A DNA stretch of 64,000 bases. Source: Serinus canaria (taxonomy: Eukaryota > Chordata > Aves > Passeriformes > Fringillidae). Positions 1-11,848 of the stretch are shown piece after piece. The notes under the pieces are model-generated. The model ran no database searches, was not told the DNA's origin, and saw nothing but the letters and a program-made list of their open reading frames with translations. Made by a program: the position numbers and the translations under genes. The stretch's first letter is position 1; the number at the start of each line of letters is the position of its first letter. Location: the NCBI RefSeq assembly GCF_022539315.1, contig NC_066322.1:24190765-24254764 (forward strand), in the 5' to 3' direction.

Positions 1-12
1 CTGGAAGGGCAG
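1..12 (+). CDS. ODR4: ODR4 exon, 3' end only
   Basis: The window opens inside an exon. The codons read L-E-G-Q and are followed directly by the donor GTGAGT at 13. The mammalian protein has LLEGQ at the same place, just before the KK that opens the next exon. The exon leaves in phase 0. Twelve bases alone would prove nothing, so the call depends on the downstream exons. Confidence 0.75.
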
Positions 13-3000
13 GTGAGTACCAAACAAGGAGGAATTGAGCTGTAATAGATGTATGGTTGGAACCTCTATGTGACCAAGCATTGAATGAGACATGTCCTGT
101 GCAGTGTTTGTTGGTCTGATTGGCTGTTCCAGGTAACCAACACACAGAGCTGCCATCCCTGCAGATTGCCTCTCCCTCCTGGGCAGTGTGAATGCAGTAA
201 TTATGTGTGAAATGACTGAAATGTTTCTATTACAGAGTGAGGTGTGAATGTGGGTGATGACATTTCAAAGACCTACTTCGGTCACCTCGGTGGCTGATGC
301 ATTCATTTCTCCTTTTAGTTTTGTAGTTCTACTCTCTTGGTTGGTTTCTAAGTGCTATTTTTCCCTCTCAAAGGTTATAAACTAGGGAACACTCTATGCC
401 ATTGTAAGGAGACTGCTTCAGGCACTTTTTTTTTCCTTTTTCATGACACAAAAAATTTTTTTCCCCTCAGAAAAAGTTCAGAGGAAATACTCAGCCCGGC
501 ACTCAATTTTCTGATGTCAAGGTTCTGACACAGCTGGTGAGTTTTTAGTGGTTTGCAAAATATAAGCTTGCCTTTCAATTATAAAATAGAGAAAAAAAAT
601 TAAATAACAAGGTTCTGAATTACTATCTAGAAATCTTGCTCACTTATTCCTAAGATTCTCTCCCCCCCTGCCCCTGGATATTGAATAGAAACTGATTGTC
701 AACAGATCTGCAGATTTTGTGCCTTTAGAAATTCTTGTGGTGAGATAACCATGTTGTCCATGATTTGCATAGGATAGCTGAAAGACTGGAAAACAGGCTA
801 TGGAAAAGAAGTCCTGTGACTAATGCCTTTGGTAGTAGGATACCTGTAGGTACCTGTGTACATTGATTTCGAGTGACTTTTCATCTGAAGTTCAGTCACC
901 CCCACACTTCAATGCACAGCTTGCCCTGGCTAGCTTGGACATTCACTTGGATGCTTTTGTCAGAAGCTCAGCTGCCAGCACTGGATTAAGGCGTAGATCC
1001 CGTGAGCTGAATCATCATCTGGAACTGCTGCATCTATGTCAGGAGCTTCCTCCCTACCTGAGTAGTGAAGAACCATGAATTTAGTGCCCCAGTCTAGGTC
1101 CTGAGGTCCAAATGTGTCCAGGCCTTGTTTCATAGCCTTCTGTTTTGTCAGGTGGTTCCTGGATTCTTAAAGTTATGTTCAGCAAAACTAGAAGTGTTTC
1201 CAATGCCATTTTAAAGTCTCCATGAGTATCTCAGCTTCTTTTGTTTTACTGTCTATTGTATTGAGGTCAATTGCTGCAAGGAGAGGAAAATTTTTTTCTA
1301 GCAGAAGTGGTTTGTGCAATTGGTGAGGAAGTTGTGCATCCCAGTGTTTCCAGGTGTTGTCCTGGAGTGCTTCATGCTCACACTCATTGTTGTGGTAATT
1401 AGGGAGAGCATTTCTAGGCAACAGTTCCATGCAGCTCTCAGTGTGACCATGTGTATAATTTGGTACTGACTGATGGGATGAGTCCCAGCACACCCTGGGT
1501 TACGCTGATTATAGCAAACATGAAAACGTCATTGTTTAAAAAAAGTCTGTAAAAGACTTAACAGTTGCAATGCTGTTATTTGCCTCAAGCCTGGAAAGTT
1601 TTAAAATCTCACAGACACAAGTGTTTGAAACACCTGGAGAAATAAACACATTTGCCATAATAGAAAAGAGAAGAAGAACCAAATGAATAACTAAAAATAC
1701 AATAAAAATGAAATTAGTTCTGTGTGATAAGGGAAACAGCTTGTGTGTGAGCACCTGCTGTTGGTTTGCTGGTTCTGGCTTTAGTGACTGTGCTGCTGGG
1801 GTAAAAGTGGATGTGTTTGTCCCTCAGTGCCAGGGTGCCAGCCCCAGGTCCACGGCGACGGTGCAGGTGTGCAGTGGCTCCATCAACCTGCGGGGAGCTG
1901 TGAAATGCAGAGCCTACATCCACAGCAACAAGCCCAAGGTTAAAGAGGCCATTCAGGTACTGAGTAGGGTCTTGGTCCATCAGAACATTCTCCTGGAACA
2001 CCTGGGACTTGGCATACTGGTTGTTCTTTGCCAGAACTGGGGTCAAAGTTATTTTAGAAACCGTCCATGTGAGGTTAGTTAGTTTTTCTCTTCTAGAGGA
2101 TGTGTGCTGTGGGTAAGGCTGGGCTCTGGGGAGTCCTTGCAGAAATTGTCAAAGGGATTAGGCTTTGAAGAATTCTCTTTAGAAAAGGTTGCAGACTATA
2201 TTTTTATATTTGTAGAGGTAAAATTCAGATTTATTTGCTCAGTAATTTATTTTTTCCCCTCACTGAGACATTGCCTCGTGATTCTTTTTGTTTGGTTTTA
2301 CTGATAAATATCTAGAAGTTGTCAGTTCTTATCCTAGCAATCCTAAAACTTTCCTCAGCTTTTCACTTTTGTTTTGTGGTTTTCCTTCTTGATACCAATT
2401 CTTTTAATGCTAGCTTTTCTGTATTACTAAATTATTATTTATTAATGTGAAAATTCACACTAGTTTTTATTTTCTGGGAAAAAACTGTTCTTTCATCATG
2501 GGTTTAACATATGGGGCTTCTTTGGTCATTTCTTCCTGGTTAAAAGCTTTGCAAGTAGTTTTGATTTTGCAAATGGTTTTGATATTCCTGATGATTTCAC
2601 TGTGTCCTTGCAGGCTTTGAAAAGAGACATAATAAACACATTGAGTGATCGGTGTGAAATACTGTTTGAAGATCTGATTTTAAATGAAGGACCTCAGAAA
2701 AAAAGTAAGAAATTAAAAAACTAAAAAAAAAATAAATAAAGCCACCAGCTTATATTTGCAGTGAATTTTGGTGGTTATAAATTCTGTTATGGTGAAGTTC
2801 CACTATGGTTAGAGCAGAATAAAAAGGAAAAGGTATAATTGCTGCTTGTCAGCATTGACTTTTTCTTAAATCTGGAAATTTTTTGTCAAGTTTTTGTCCT
2901 TTGGCATCACAGTTCCTGTGACCACAAAATGCAATCCCACCTTCTTCCTCACTAATCAGAAATTTTGTGATTTGTCAATCTTCTGTAGTTGAAACTTTTG

Positions 3001-6000
3001 TCTCTGAAGTTCCAACTGTACCTTGCACACTTGCAATTTTTATTTATATTTTTATTTTTTAAATCCATGTATGATGTTCCTATTAATATTGATGTGTGTT
3101 AAAACCTGATAGAGACCAGATCTTTGAGCACATGCTGGGACTCATTTAAATTTCTTTAAGTCAGTGCAGTGGTGTCACGGTCTTAAACAAAAAAGGAGTT
3201 AACTGACAAATCAATGGGAATGTCTTGGGCAGAGAGAGCGTTTTCCATTGCACGTAGTTCTGAGTCCCCTCTCTAGGTGGCAGCCGAGCTTTGTGGCTCT
3301 GAGTGTGACACCTCTGCAGTCCTGTGTGCTGCTGAAATCCTGCTCCTCGGGGAGCTCTTACCTGCTGGCCCTCCCAGAGGCCTCCTGCAAGTCATTGTGA
3401 ACAGGAGAAAAGCTCTGCTTGGCGTTTCATGGTCTGTTTTGGAGCTGCTGTGGGGATTTCTGAGGACACTTGTAATGTAAGGACATAAATCCATAGAACA
3501 GCAGCTTGTCTGAAAGCAGGGTTTCTACACAGAGACCTTGAGCTATTCCTTTGCAATGACTTCATCTTATGCTCAGAGATTATGGAGGGATCTTATCATA
3601 ACTGTCAAGGCTTTTATTGGGATGGTATTTCTCCCTCTTTCCTTTTAGATGTTGGGAGGGAATATCATGTCTTGCCTCAGAGACTGTTTGTCCCAGTTGC
3701 TGGATCCAGTGTGATGCTCAGTGATTATAAGTTTGGTGATGAGGCTGCTGGAGAAATCCAGGAACGTTTTGTGGAGATGTTGGATCAGCCTGTGCAAGCT
3801 GAAGATATGCACATAGCTGAGGACATTAGCACAGGTAAATCTCTGAGAGCCAGGGCAGGCTGGCTCAGGGGCTAGGAAAATGCTGATTAATGGCATAGGC
3901 CAGTTTTATCCAGATATGGATAAAGTCAACTTCTTGTGCAACTCTAAGGATTTATAACAATTCATTGCAGCTTCAATATATTGTGGAAAATGGTCCAGTT
4001 TCTTACAGTTTGTGTTTCTTGGAACAGACTTCTCTTTCTCCTCTCAAATATTTTGGTTTTTCAGTGCAGCCATGACTGCAGCCCGTGAGCTGCTGTAGAA
4101 ACATGAAGAGATGCTTAACCAAGGTTTGTATGTGCCATTGTGCTCATGAATTACAGGGGATCCTTTATTGATAAATAAACTCTTGAAAAACACCCTGCAA
4201 AGCTTTCTTTTTTACATGAATATATATATTTACACTTTCAGTAGTTCATCTTTTTAGTACTAAGTAGTTTTGAGACAAGTTAGAATAAGTTGAGTGATTT
4301 AGTCAAATCTATTACAGTTTCAGGAAGTTTTCCTGCTAAACCTGATGTTTTAAAAAAAGCCAAATACCTTTCTTTATTCAGAGTGTTTTAATTTATGTAC
4401 CAAATACAGTGCCCAAACCTGAAGATTTGTGGTTCACCCAGAATGAAAACAAAATTGAGAGCACTTTTCATTTTCTACTGAACGTCTTACAAGTTTGTGA
4501 TCTGATTATGAGACTCCTATATTCCCTTTAATACAGATATTTTCACATAATCTAATTAATGAATTCATCTTTCTGAGTATTTCTGGTCTATATAATTCCC
4601 TGTTGGGTTTTTTTTCCTTGCAATGTTGATTTCAATGCAGAATTCAAATATGACATTGAAATGCACCTAAGAACATTTCCTGTGGTCTAATGGAACACAT
4701 TTTGCTCCCCTTTCCCCCCCGCCCCAACATGCATTTTTTCCTTCCATCAACATGGGAGCTGCAGATCCCAGTTTTATAATTTAAATAAATAAAAAATCCA
4801 ACACTAATTCTCACATTAAAACTATGAACACTTTTTGATGTTGGTATTTAGGGACAAAAACTGGCCAATGTAAGCATGACTTGCTGTGCAGGGTGAACTG
4901 CGAGTATAGATATTCACCTTGACTTGCATGTGAACTTGGAGGAGGTTTTGAGTTTCCTCATTTCAGAGTTAACTATAAATTCTTGTCTTCCTAAATGAGT
5001 CAGCTCTCCCCAGGCTTTAAGTGGACCTGTTAGCTGTGAACTGACTCATCCTTTTGAAGAGTAAGAGGTGCACAGGAACCTCAAGGAAAACAGGAAAGCC
5101 AATAAAAATCTCTCTGGCATTATTAGAGTAACTTTAATACTCCTAAAACTAATTACTACTGAGCTTTAAGGAATCAGTGTAGCTTAGAGAAGCAAATGAG
5201 TATTGTTGTGGCAGTGGAGAGGTGTGGGAGGAGAGAGGTGATGATTCAGTTCAGCTTTGTTGCTTATGTAAGGCTGTGTGAACTGCAGGTAGGAAGGAAA
5301 CACCTTTCCACTCACAGCAGGGCATCCCAAAGATTAATGCCAACAATAGGTGTGAAGTGATGGCCACAAGAGGAGCTTGGGTGTTCTTGTTGTCTGCTGC
5401 TTGTAGAGTTAACTGTGGGGGATTTGTATTCCTTTTCTTTGAAAGAAAATTAAGTAGGTGTGTATTAAAAAAAACAAAAACAACAAACCCAAAGCCACAA
5501 ATTGAAATAAGTGCATAGAAAAGGAGAGGAAAAAATGTGCAAGGGGATTTTGGGAAAGCTTGGCCTTGTCCTGGTGACCATCATAAAGTTTGTCCATGGA
5601 ATGGGCTCTGTTAACTGCAGTGGTATCACTGATGCTGACAGCACAGCACTGCTTATTCTGATAATTAAAGTTGAGGTATCAGTCACTTGTGGTTTATTAA
5701 AATAACAAGTTATTTATACACTTTTATCATACCAGGAAGGTCATTTTAGAAAGAATCCTGTTAAATGCATACAAAGTGTTCTGCATTCTAAAAAAAACCC
5801 AAACCATTAATTATGGGATTTGATTTTTATTGTTGCTTTGGTATGAAATGTCTAAGTATTGCTGTGAACATGGTTTTGTGTTATAATGAGAGTTTGTGGT
5901 TTCTCTTGTGCAAAGGCTTTTCCAGTGCATCATTTTGGCTTGGGAAGCATGTGTTGTTTCTCTAAGCTTACCTCTAACTTTGTTAATAATAGTCACTCTT

Positions 6001-9000
6001 CAGTAATTGGTTTGTAGGGAATTTTGTCATCAGCCTTTCTGTTTGTGTCACAGTTCCTGTGGTCTGAGGCACCTACCTCGAATTAACTGTTCATATGCTG
6101 TTCATACTCAGGTTCTGGGGAAAGTTTGCTGATAAAAAGAATTCTCTAAAACTCAAGAACACAAGCAAGCTTCTGAAATAATTTGGGGTTTTGTTGCTCT
6201 TTAAAATATGCACTTTAGAAGAAGAGGATCTAATCACTATAGGCAAAAGATTTATTTTTTAAGCAACTTTTAGTCAAAAGATAAGTTTTAGAGGTCAGTT
6301 TTATGTGTTTACTGAACTTGGGGCTCTCCTGCTGTTTCCTGCAGTTTGTGTCTTGACTCCATGTACAGATCTCCAGTGGGGACATCACTGGGTCATGCTT
6401 TAAAATTGCTGTGTGGAAAATAGAAAGTAAACCCCAAGCTATTAATAAGTGAAAGCCTTAAATAGCTCTAACACTGTAATTTCAAGGTATTCAGTGCTCT
6501 AAGACAGGCAACTGAAAGCTCTGCATTTCTGATTGGCTTTACTAAATCCCTGCTCCTCCTTGGTGCAGGGGGTGGGCTGGTAAATACCCTGAGTGGATAG
6601 ACAGAAATAAGACTTCAGCAGTGGTAATCACTTCCCCATCTTGGTTAGGAAACTGAACAAATAAGGATTCATCTAACTGGTACTAGAAGACATCTGCTAT
6701 GAAAACAGTTTTGTGTGACTTTGCTGCTCTACATGCAAACCTTCCAGAATGTGATGGCATAAAGGCCTGTGGTAACTAAATAGCTCAAGGGTGGTTCTTT
6801 TTTCTTTTTCCCTTTGTCTTCTTATTTTTCCCCCTCTGAACAGGAAAGGAATGTGCAGCTGCCTTGATGTGCAGCTTCCAAAGGTTCCCTCAGCACAGGC
6901 AGGCACAAAGAAATCTCAAGTTAGAGGGCATAGACCATCCTACCTGCTCATCAAATATACAGCAGAAAGGAACTGCTGGAGCTAGTCTTCAGAGGTGGCC
7001 CAAAAAATGCACTCAGATTGTCCCAAAGTGGGATGTTTCACAGAATTTAAAACTCTGGGCAGAAGTTGTCTTACTGTGCTAGTTAAAGTTACTTACTGAA
7101 AACCTCTATTTCAACAATTAATAACTCCTCTAGCTGAAGATTTCTGCTCATTTTAGGCAGCTGAGGGAGTGTTTTTCTTGGCACAAAGAAAATAATGATT
7201 TAGCCATGGCCTCGTTGAGGACTAGTGAGATTGAAGAATATTTGATAATTTCTCTTCAAGAAACACACTTTGCACTGAAATATTGTTATCTTGATTTTCC
7301 ATGGATGTGCTGCTTGCAGAGGGATCTCCAAGCAATGTCTGTATATCTGTGTGTCTCACTGTCCTGTTGAGTTTCATATCAGGCAGTGATTTCCCTGCTA
7401 CTGTACATCCTGTACCAATGCAGTGGGTTTAGGGATAAAAACCCTAAAGACATGTTTTAAAAGCTAGTTTGGGTGTTTTTGTGTAACAAGTCTTGTGCAA
7501 GCTTGCTTTAAGGATATTTTGATGACAATTATCCACATGACTCAACAGAAACAACCTTTCTGATCATCTAGATTATCCATTTCCACCGTAGCTAATGACA
7601 GAGAAAGTACTTCATTTGCATATGAATCACACAGAGGATGTGCCTTATTACTCAAGCATGTAATTTGTGATTTATTGCTGATGGTCAACCCTTCTGTGGA
7701 AATGGAGATCTGTTTTTATTCAGATCAGTGTCCCATGGCCTTCTAAACCCTGATACCTGGTTCTGCTGGGGGTTCCCTTGTCTCCAGAACAGTCTGTTAG
7801 GCTCCTTCTCTTATCTGAGCCTGCTTGTCTTGTTCTTCCCAGACACATCCAGCTCCCACTGCCATGACAAACACTTTGTCTTACCCTTTGCTTGTGCAGA
7901 AGGTGCCTGTGGTTGTAGATTCTGAATTGTAATTCAAATTTTTGGCAAGTCTTAGCAATTCCTGAAAACGGGAATGCTGCAAATTGAAGACCTTTGGCCC
8001 AGGATCACCAAGCAGCCTTCTCACTGGGGGGTGTATGGTGTATTCCACTGGCTCAAGCAAGCTGGGCTGAAGGAGTGGAGATTAATCCCCTTCTTTCTCT
8101 CCTGCCCCTCTAACAAGCTGGATATAGCCAAGGGATTAGGGAGATCTTTGCCAAGGAAATAGATCCAGGTTTGAGTCCCATCCGCCTAGAAATAGACTCA
8201 AGCTCTCTCACATCCTGGCGGGCAGACTAAGGATTTAGTAATTCTTCCAAGGAGGAATGAGTCCTCAATGCCTGCTGTGAAAGGGTATTTTTAGGGGATC
8301 TTCAAAAAGAAATTTCTGTGGCTGGAAAAAATGCATCTCTGGCTGTTGGGTAGAGAAGTGCTGCCGGGCTCATCCTCTCTGGGGTGGGGTTTGCATGTAC
8401 CCTGAACTGGGGACAGATGGCTCTGGAGGGGACCTTTGATCTTGGAAGGTGCTTAATGGTACTTTTTGGTGGTTCCCTCTCAGGAGTCAAATTCTCCCCA
8501 GGCTATGCAAAGAGGGTTGGGATCATTACTCTGGAAGCAGGGTGTGGAAAATGAGTTTTGGAAGAGGAACTCCTGAAATATATTTTATCTCTTTAGTTTT
8601 ATCCTTCCAGCCATCCAGCAGAGTTTAGCACTGCGCTATTGCTGTTGTACCACTTCTACTGCAATGAACTGGGTTTTTTCTACCATAAATACACTTTATA
8701 AAGCTGATGTGAAGTTCTTGGCCTTTTGTATTAATTCACTGTAAAAGACAACTGTTAATTTTCCCCTTCTTCCCTTGATTTCCATGCAGTTGATATTTGC
8801 CCGGTGACTGACAGCCCGAGTGACACACAACAGACCCAGCTGACAAAAGCAACGTTGCTGTTGAAGCTCCAACAAAATATGGGTATGTTCCTTCCCAGAT
8901 TTTTGCTATGGCACTCCAGAAGCTGCAGTGGCCCCTTTCAGGGCTGGTAGCTCCCACAGCATCCTAATTGTCAGCTGAGAAATTCAGGGAACACCAGCCA

Positions 9001-10295
9001 CAGAGCCCTCCTTTTCATTGCAGCTTCTCCCTGGTGCTGCCTCATCCAGCTCTGAGAGATCTGTCTGCACTTAGTACAGCTCTCTCTGCTGTGGGGCTGC
9101 TTGTGTTGAAATAGTTACACTTTAGTCAACAAGCAGTTACTTCTGGATTCTATTAATTATTAGAAATAGAATATAGTAACTGGAAGATTAAATAGGAGCA
9201 GTAAATATGTGTTTGCTTTGAATGTAAAAATGTTTTCCCTTTCATCATCACTGAGGTGTTCTGGGGTTTTCTGTCTGTCTCCTCAGCTGAATCAGTAATG
9301 AGCATGCTAATAAAAGTAGGTTTTGGGGTTGCTCTTTTTGGGGTAGATCTTTTGTTTCTCGTTGTGCTCATTACCCCTGACCCACCCTCCCCTCCCTGCC
9401 TGCTGCTGCCTGTGCTGCCCTTCCCTCACTGCCTGTGTTCTCTCTGGATTTAGGGTTGGTTGTTCTGCCCTTCTCTCACTGCCTGTGTTCTCTGGATTTA
9501 GGGTTGGTTGTTCTGTCCTTCCCTCACTGCCTGTTCTCTCTGGATTTAGGGTTGGTTGTTCTGTCCTTCCCTCACTGCCTGTGTTCTCTGGATTTAGGGT
9601 TGGTTGTTCTGTCCTTCCCTCACTGCCTGTGTTCTCTGGATTTAGGGTTGGTTGTTCTGCCCTTCCCTCACTGCCTGTGTTCTCTGGATTTAGGGCTGGT
9701 TGTTCTGTCCTTCCCTCACTGCCTGTTCTCTCTGGATTTAGGGTTGGTTGTTCTGTCCTTCCCTCACTGCCTGTTCTCTCTGGATTTAGGGTTGGTTGTT
9801 CTGTCCTTCTTTCACTGCCTGTTCTCTCTGGATTTAGGGCTGGTTGTTCTGCCCTTCTCTCACTGCCTGTGTTCTCTCTGGATTTAGGGTTGGTTGTTCT
9901 GTCCTTCCCTCACTGCCTGTTCTCTCTGGATTTAGGGCTGGTTGTTCTGTCCTTCCCTCACTGCCTGTTCTCTGGATTTAGGGTTGATTGTTCTGTCCTT
10001 CCCTCACTGCCTGTGTTCTCTCTGGATTTAGGGTTGGTTGTTCTGTCCTTCCCTCACTGCCTGTTCTCTCTGGATTTAGGGCTGGTTGTTCTGTCCTTCC
10101 CTCACTGCCTGTGTTCTCTGGATTTAGGGTTGGTTGTTCTGTCCTTCCCTCACTGCCTGTGTTCTCTCTGGATTTAGGGTTGGTTGTTCTGCCCTTCTCT
10201 CACTGCCTGTGTTCTATCTGGATTTAGGGTTGGTTGTGGCAGCCGCTGTCGCAGTCCTGGCGTCGATTTTCTCCTTCAACTACTTCAGTGATTGA
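1..10295 (+). CDS. ODR4: ODR4 (odr-4 GPCR localization factor homolog), 3' part, seven exons
   Basis: The joined exons are 1-12, 471-536, 1828-1956, 2614-2704, 3649-3834, 8790-8882 and 10228-10295. They give about 214 codons, roughly the C-terminal half of a family usually near 450 residues; the 5' half lies before the window. Recognition rests on blocks such as STATVQVCSGSINL, GAVKCRAYIHS, the HVLP-RLFVPV segment and GSSVMLSDYKF, and on the C-terminal membrane segment ending FNYFSD. All junction phases agree. The protein ends in one hydrophobic helix (LVVAAAVAVLASIFSF), a tail-anchor-like topology. Known for the family: an ER membrane protein that in worm helps odorant GPCRs reach cilia, and that partners the UFM1 protease UFSP2 (ODR-8). 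The gene runs tail-to-tail with PDC, as in human. The oddity is the last intron, described separately. Confidence 0.93.
471..536 (+). CDS. ODR4: ODR4 exon (22 codons)
   Basis: A T-rich tract ending CCCCTCAG precedes the exon and GTGAGT follows it. It reads KKFRGNTQPGTQFSDVKVLT plus Q-L, phase 0 at both ends. It corresponds to the RGNTQ...DV-VLTQL segment of vertebrate ODR4. Confidence 0.88.
1828..1956 (+). CDS. ODR4: ODR4 exon (43 codons)
   Basis: The acceptor is GTCCCTCAG and the donor is CAG|GTACTG, phase 0 to 0. The exon starts CQGASPRSTATVQVC and ends NKPKVKEAIQ. The STATVQ-CSGS-NL-GAVKCRAYIHS block is the best conserved part of ODR4 in this window. The local base composition is more GC-rich than the flanking introns. 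Confidence 0.95.
2614..2704 (+). CDS. ODR4: ODR4 exon (30 codons plus 1 base)
   Basis: The acceptor is TCCTTGCAG and the donor is AAAA|GTAAGA. The exon reads ALKRDIINTLSDRCEILFED then LILNEGPQKK, and ends with one spare base (phase 1). It matches the family's A-KRDI-NT--DRCE-LFEDLLLNE segment. Confidence 0.93.
3649..3834 (+). CDS. ODR4: ODR4 exon (central conserved block)
   Basis: The acceptor is TTCCTTTTAG and the donor is ACAG|GTAAAT. Two bases complete the split codon, then VGREYHVLPQRLFVPVAGSS and VMLSDYKFGDEAAGEIQERF follow. The acidic stretch QAEDMHIAEDIST closes it, with one base left (phase 1). In human ODR4 the matching region is HVLP-R-FVPLPGSTVML-DYKF. Confidence 0.95.
3835..8789 (+). 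other. ODR4 intron, 4,955 bp
   Basis: This is mostly AT-rich unique-looking sequence. I found no CR1 end, LTR or microsatellite of note. The segment 7970-8290 is somewhat more GC-rich and could be an old repeat I do not recognise. Nothing here is needed to bridge the protein, because the flanking phases (1 and 1) join directly. Confidence 0.5.
8790..8882 (+). CDS. ODR4: ODR4 penultimate exon
   Basis: The acceptor is TCCATGCAG and the donor is ATGG|GTATGT, entering and leaving in phase 1. It reads DICPVTDSPSDTQQTQLTKA then TLLLKLQQNM. The polar, variable linker is followed by the LLLK-QQN motif, which precedes the membrane helix in ODR4. The preceding intron is 4,955 bp, the longest in this part of the gene. 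Confidence 0.92.
8883..9412 (+). other. 5' part of the ODR4 last intron
   Basis: Unique-looking intron sequence from the donor GTATGT at 8883 up to the minisatellite. Short open frames on both strands show no recognisable protein. Confidence 0.5.
9413..10235 (+). repeat. Minisatellite, 17 units of ~48 bp, containing the ODR4 terminal 3' splice site
   Basis: The motif GGATTTAGGG occurs 17 times, with the AG ending at 9453 in the first copy and at 10227 in the last. Spacing is 48 bp with a few 46 and 50 bp variants (774 bp over 16 intervals). Each unit has a pyrimidine run with CTCACTGCC (a CTCAC branch-point-like site about 23 nt before the AG), then TTCTCTCTGGATTTAG, then GGTTGGTTGT. That last part equals the first bases of the real last exon. 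Units differ by small substitutions (GGGTTGG or GGGCTGG, CTGTTC or CTGTGTTC, TCCTTCCCT or CCCTTCTCT). The array fills about 60% of the 1,345 bp intron and touches the exon. Confidence 0.95.
10228..10295 (+). CDS. ODR4: ODR4 last coding exon, transmembrane segment and stop
   Basis: The acceptor GGATTTAG lies at 10220-10227. The first two bases complete a Gly codon, then LVVAAAVAVLASIFSFNYFS, D and TGA follow. This equals the C-terminal membrane anchor of ODR4 (human ends HYFSD). The acceptor is the seventeenth and last copy of a splice-site unit repeated tandemly upstream. Only this copy runs into the correct reading frame with GTGGCAGCC after GGTTGGTT. Confidence 0.94.
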
Positions 10296-10924
10296 TCTCC
10301 AGTGATTCAACTCCAGCCACCACAGCTCCTGGGAAAGGTTGGCCATTCAGAAGATGGAAATAGCTGGGGTTAATATATTAGTAATTAAGAATTGTTGTCT
10401 AAATCTCACTAGGTAAATGTGCAATGTAAACTGTAATACTGTGAAGTGTAATTCAGTTACCTTGTTCCATCATACACCTCCTAAATTAAATAGAATTATG
10501 CACTTGCAGAATCAAGTAGAGGGTGAATCAGGTTTACAAGAAACTAACCCTAACTAACTCTCTGTATAAAAGAATGATAATGTTATTTTCTGGAGAGGTC
10601 CCTTAGACAAATACAGTCCCTTAATTTTCTTCCTCCTGGCTCCTTTAATGTAAAATGCTACTCCTGGTGTTTCTCAGGGCATTGGTAAAACCTGCATGAT
10701 GTATGACAATTCCTTCTTTAAGGGTTCCTTTGCTAAGGGAAATCTTATTTTATTACAGTTAATTGGGGGAAAATTAGTTTTAGTAAATGCAGCATTTCAC
10801 CACTGGCATTGTTTTAGAAAATACTGGCTAGCATAAAATGCATACAAATAGTTTCTAAAAGTTTCAAGACTAGACCAAGGCAGCCTGTAAATAGCTTGGT
10901 ACAAGACTGGAGACCTCAGAAATC

Positions 10925-10930
10925 AATAAA
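10925..10930 (+). terminator. Candidate ODR4 poly(A) signal
   Basis: AATAAA lies about 630 bp after the ODR4 stop. It is the first canonical hexamer I noticed downstream. Another lies at 11371. Without transcript data the real end is uncertain. Confidence 0.3.
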
Positions 10931-11808
10931 ATGCATGGCACTGCTGAGCTGTGTGGATGCTGCCGCCTTTGACTCGGTGCCTCCTGATGAGGATTTCTCT
11001 GTCCAGCTCCAATACAATCCTTGCTATCTTGGAATTTTAACTATTTCAGCAACAATTACACCTAGGCAGGCCTTGTGGGATATCTTGTAGATACAGACAA
11101 GTTATCAAAATTATTGCTAATCAGGATTTTTAGATTGTAAACACAGCTTTCCATGATGAGAGATTCTCTTGGGGATGTTGGCCAGTTACATGTTTACTTG
11201 ACATGAGGAAGGTGCACAGAGGGAATGAACTCTAGTAAGGCTAATAAAGATAATTTGTATGTGAAATGTGATGTTTACTTGGACCTGAGCTACAACAGAA
11301 AAGAATTAACAGTATTTTAATACCAATGCAAATCTCTTTTTTTGTTTGAAGGCAGTGGAACACAAAAAAAAATAAACCCTTTGATTCTAAAGCATAATCA
11401 AGTATGTACTGGGAAACCTTTAATAAAGGCAACTCTGAGACTACTGTAGCCTCACTTGTGTATTCTGTTTTTACATGTTTGCAAAAGAGAGCTGCTTTTC
11501 TGAAAGACAGTGCTGATCTTCTGTGCTCAGCATTGCTCAAGGGGGGCCTCCTGGAGGAAGGTGGTGAGTATTGTAAAGGAGGCGCTGGGTTCAGCTGCTG
11601 TGGGTTCTAGAACTGCTTTTAATTCTGTGCCAGTCAGTGGAATCAATAGGCAGCAATCAGGAGGTGGGGTGGCTGAGGGTTATCCAGAAAATGGGAGTAA
11701 TTTTGTAATGTGGTTCAGAATATGGTTGGTTTAAAAATTGCTCTGCTACAGTCTCTGATAGAAGGAGGAACAGGGCTGTAATAAGAGGAAAGGCACTTTC
11801 TTAGTCTC

Positions 11809-11848
11809 TTTTTTTTTCTTTTTTTTTTTTTTTCTTTTTTTTTTTTTT
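11809..11848. repeat. Poly(T)-rich low-complexity run
   Basis: About 40 nearly uninterrupted T residues broken by single C's. On the - strand it is an A-rich tract and might be a retroposed tail, but I see no recognisable body next to it. Confidence 0.7.

Larger units (their letters stand above)
13..3648 (+). other. ODR4 introns between the first five visible exons
   Basis: The stretches 13-470, 537-1827, 1957-2613 and 2705-3648 are AT-rich intron. I see no repeat copy, RNA gene or extra exon in them. The open frames here are short, and none has both splice signals and recognisable protein content. Confidence 0.6.

Noticed and set aside
9362..10177. A 271-codon open frame reading repeated SGFRVGCSVLPSLPVF and SLDLGLVVLSFPHCLF
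   Set aside because: It is the minisatellite read as protein. The frame is open because the unit lacks stops, and the array lies inside the ODR4 intron.
9445..10235. TTTAGGG inside each unit, like a plant-type telomere repeat
   Set aside because: The heptamer occurs once per 48 bp and never in tandem. It is simply the splice site TTTAG plus GG of the exon.
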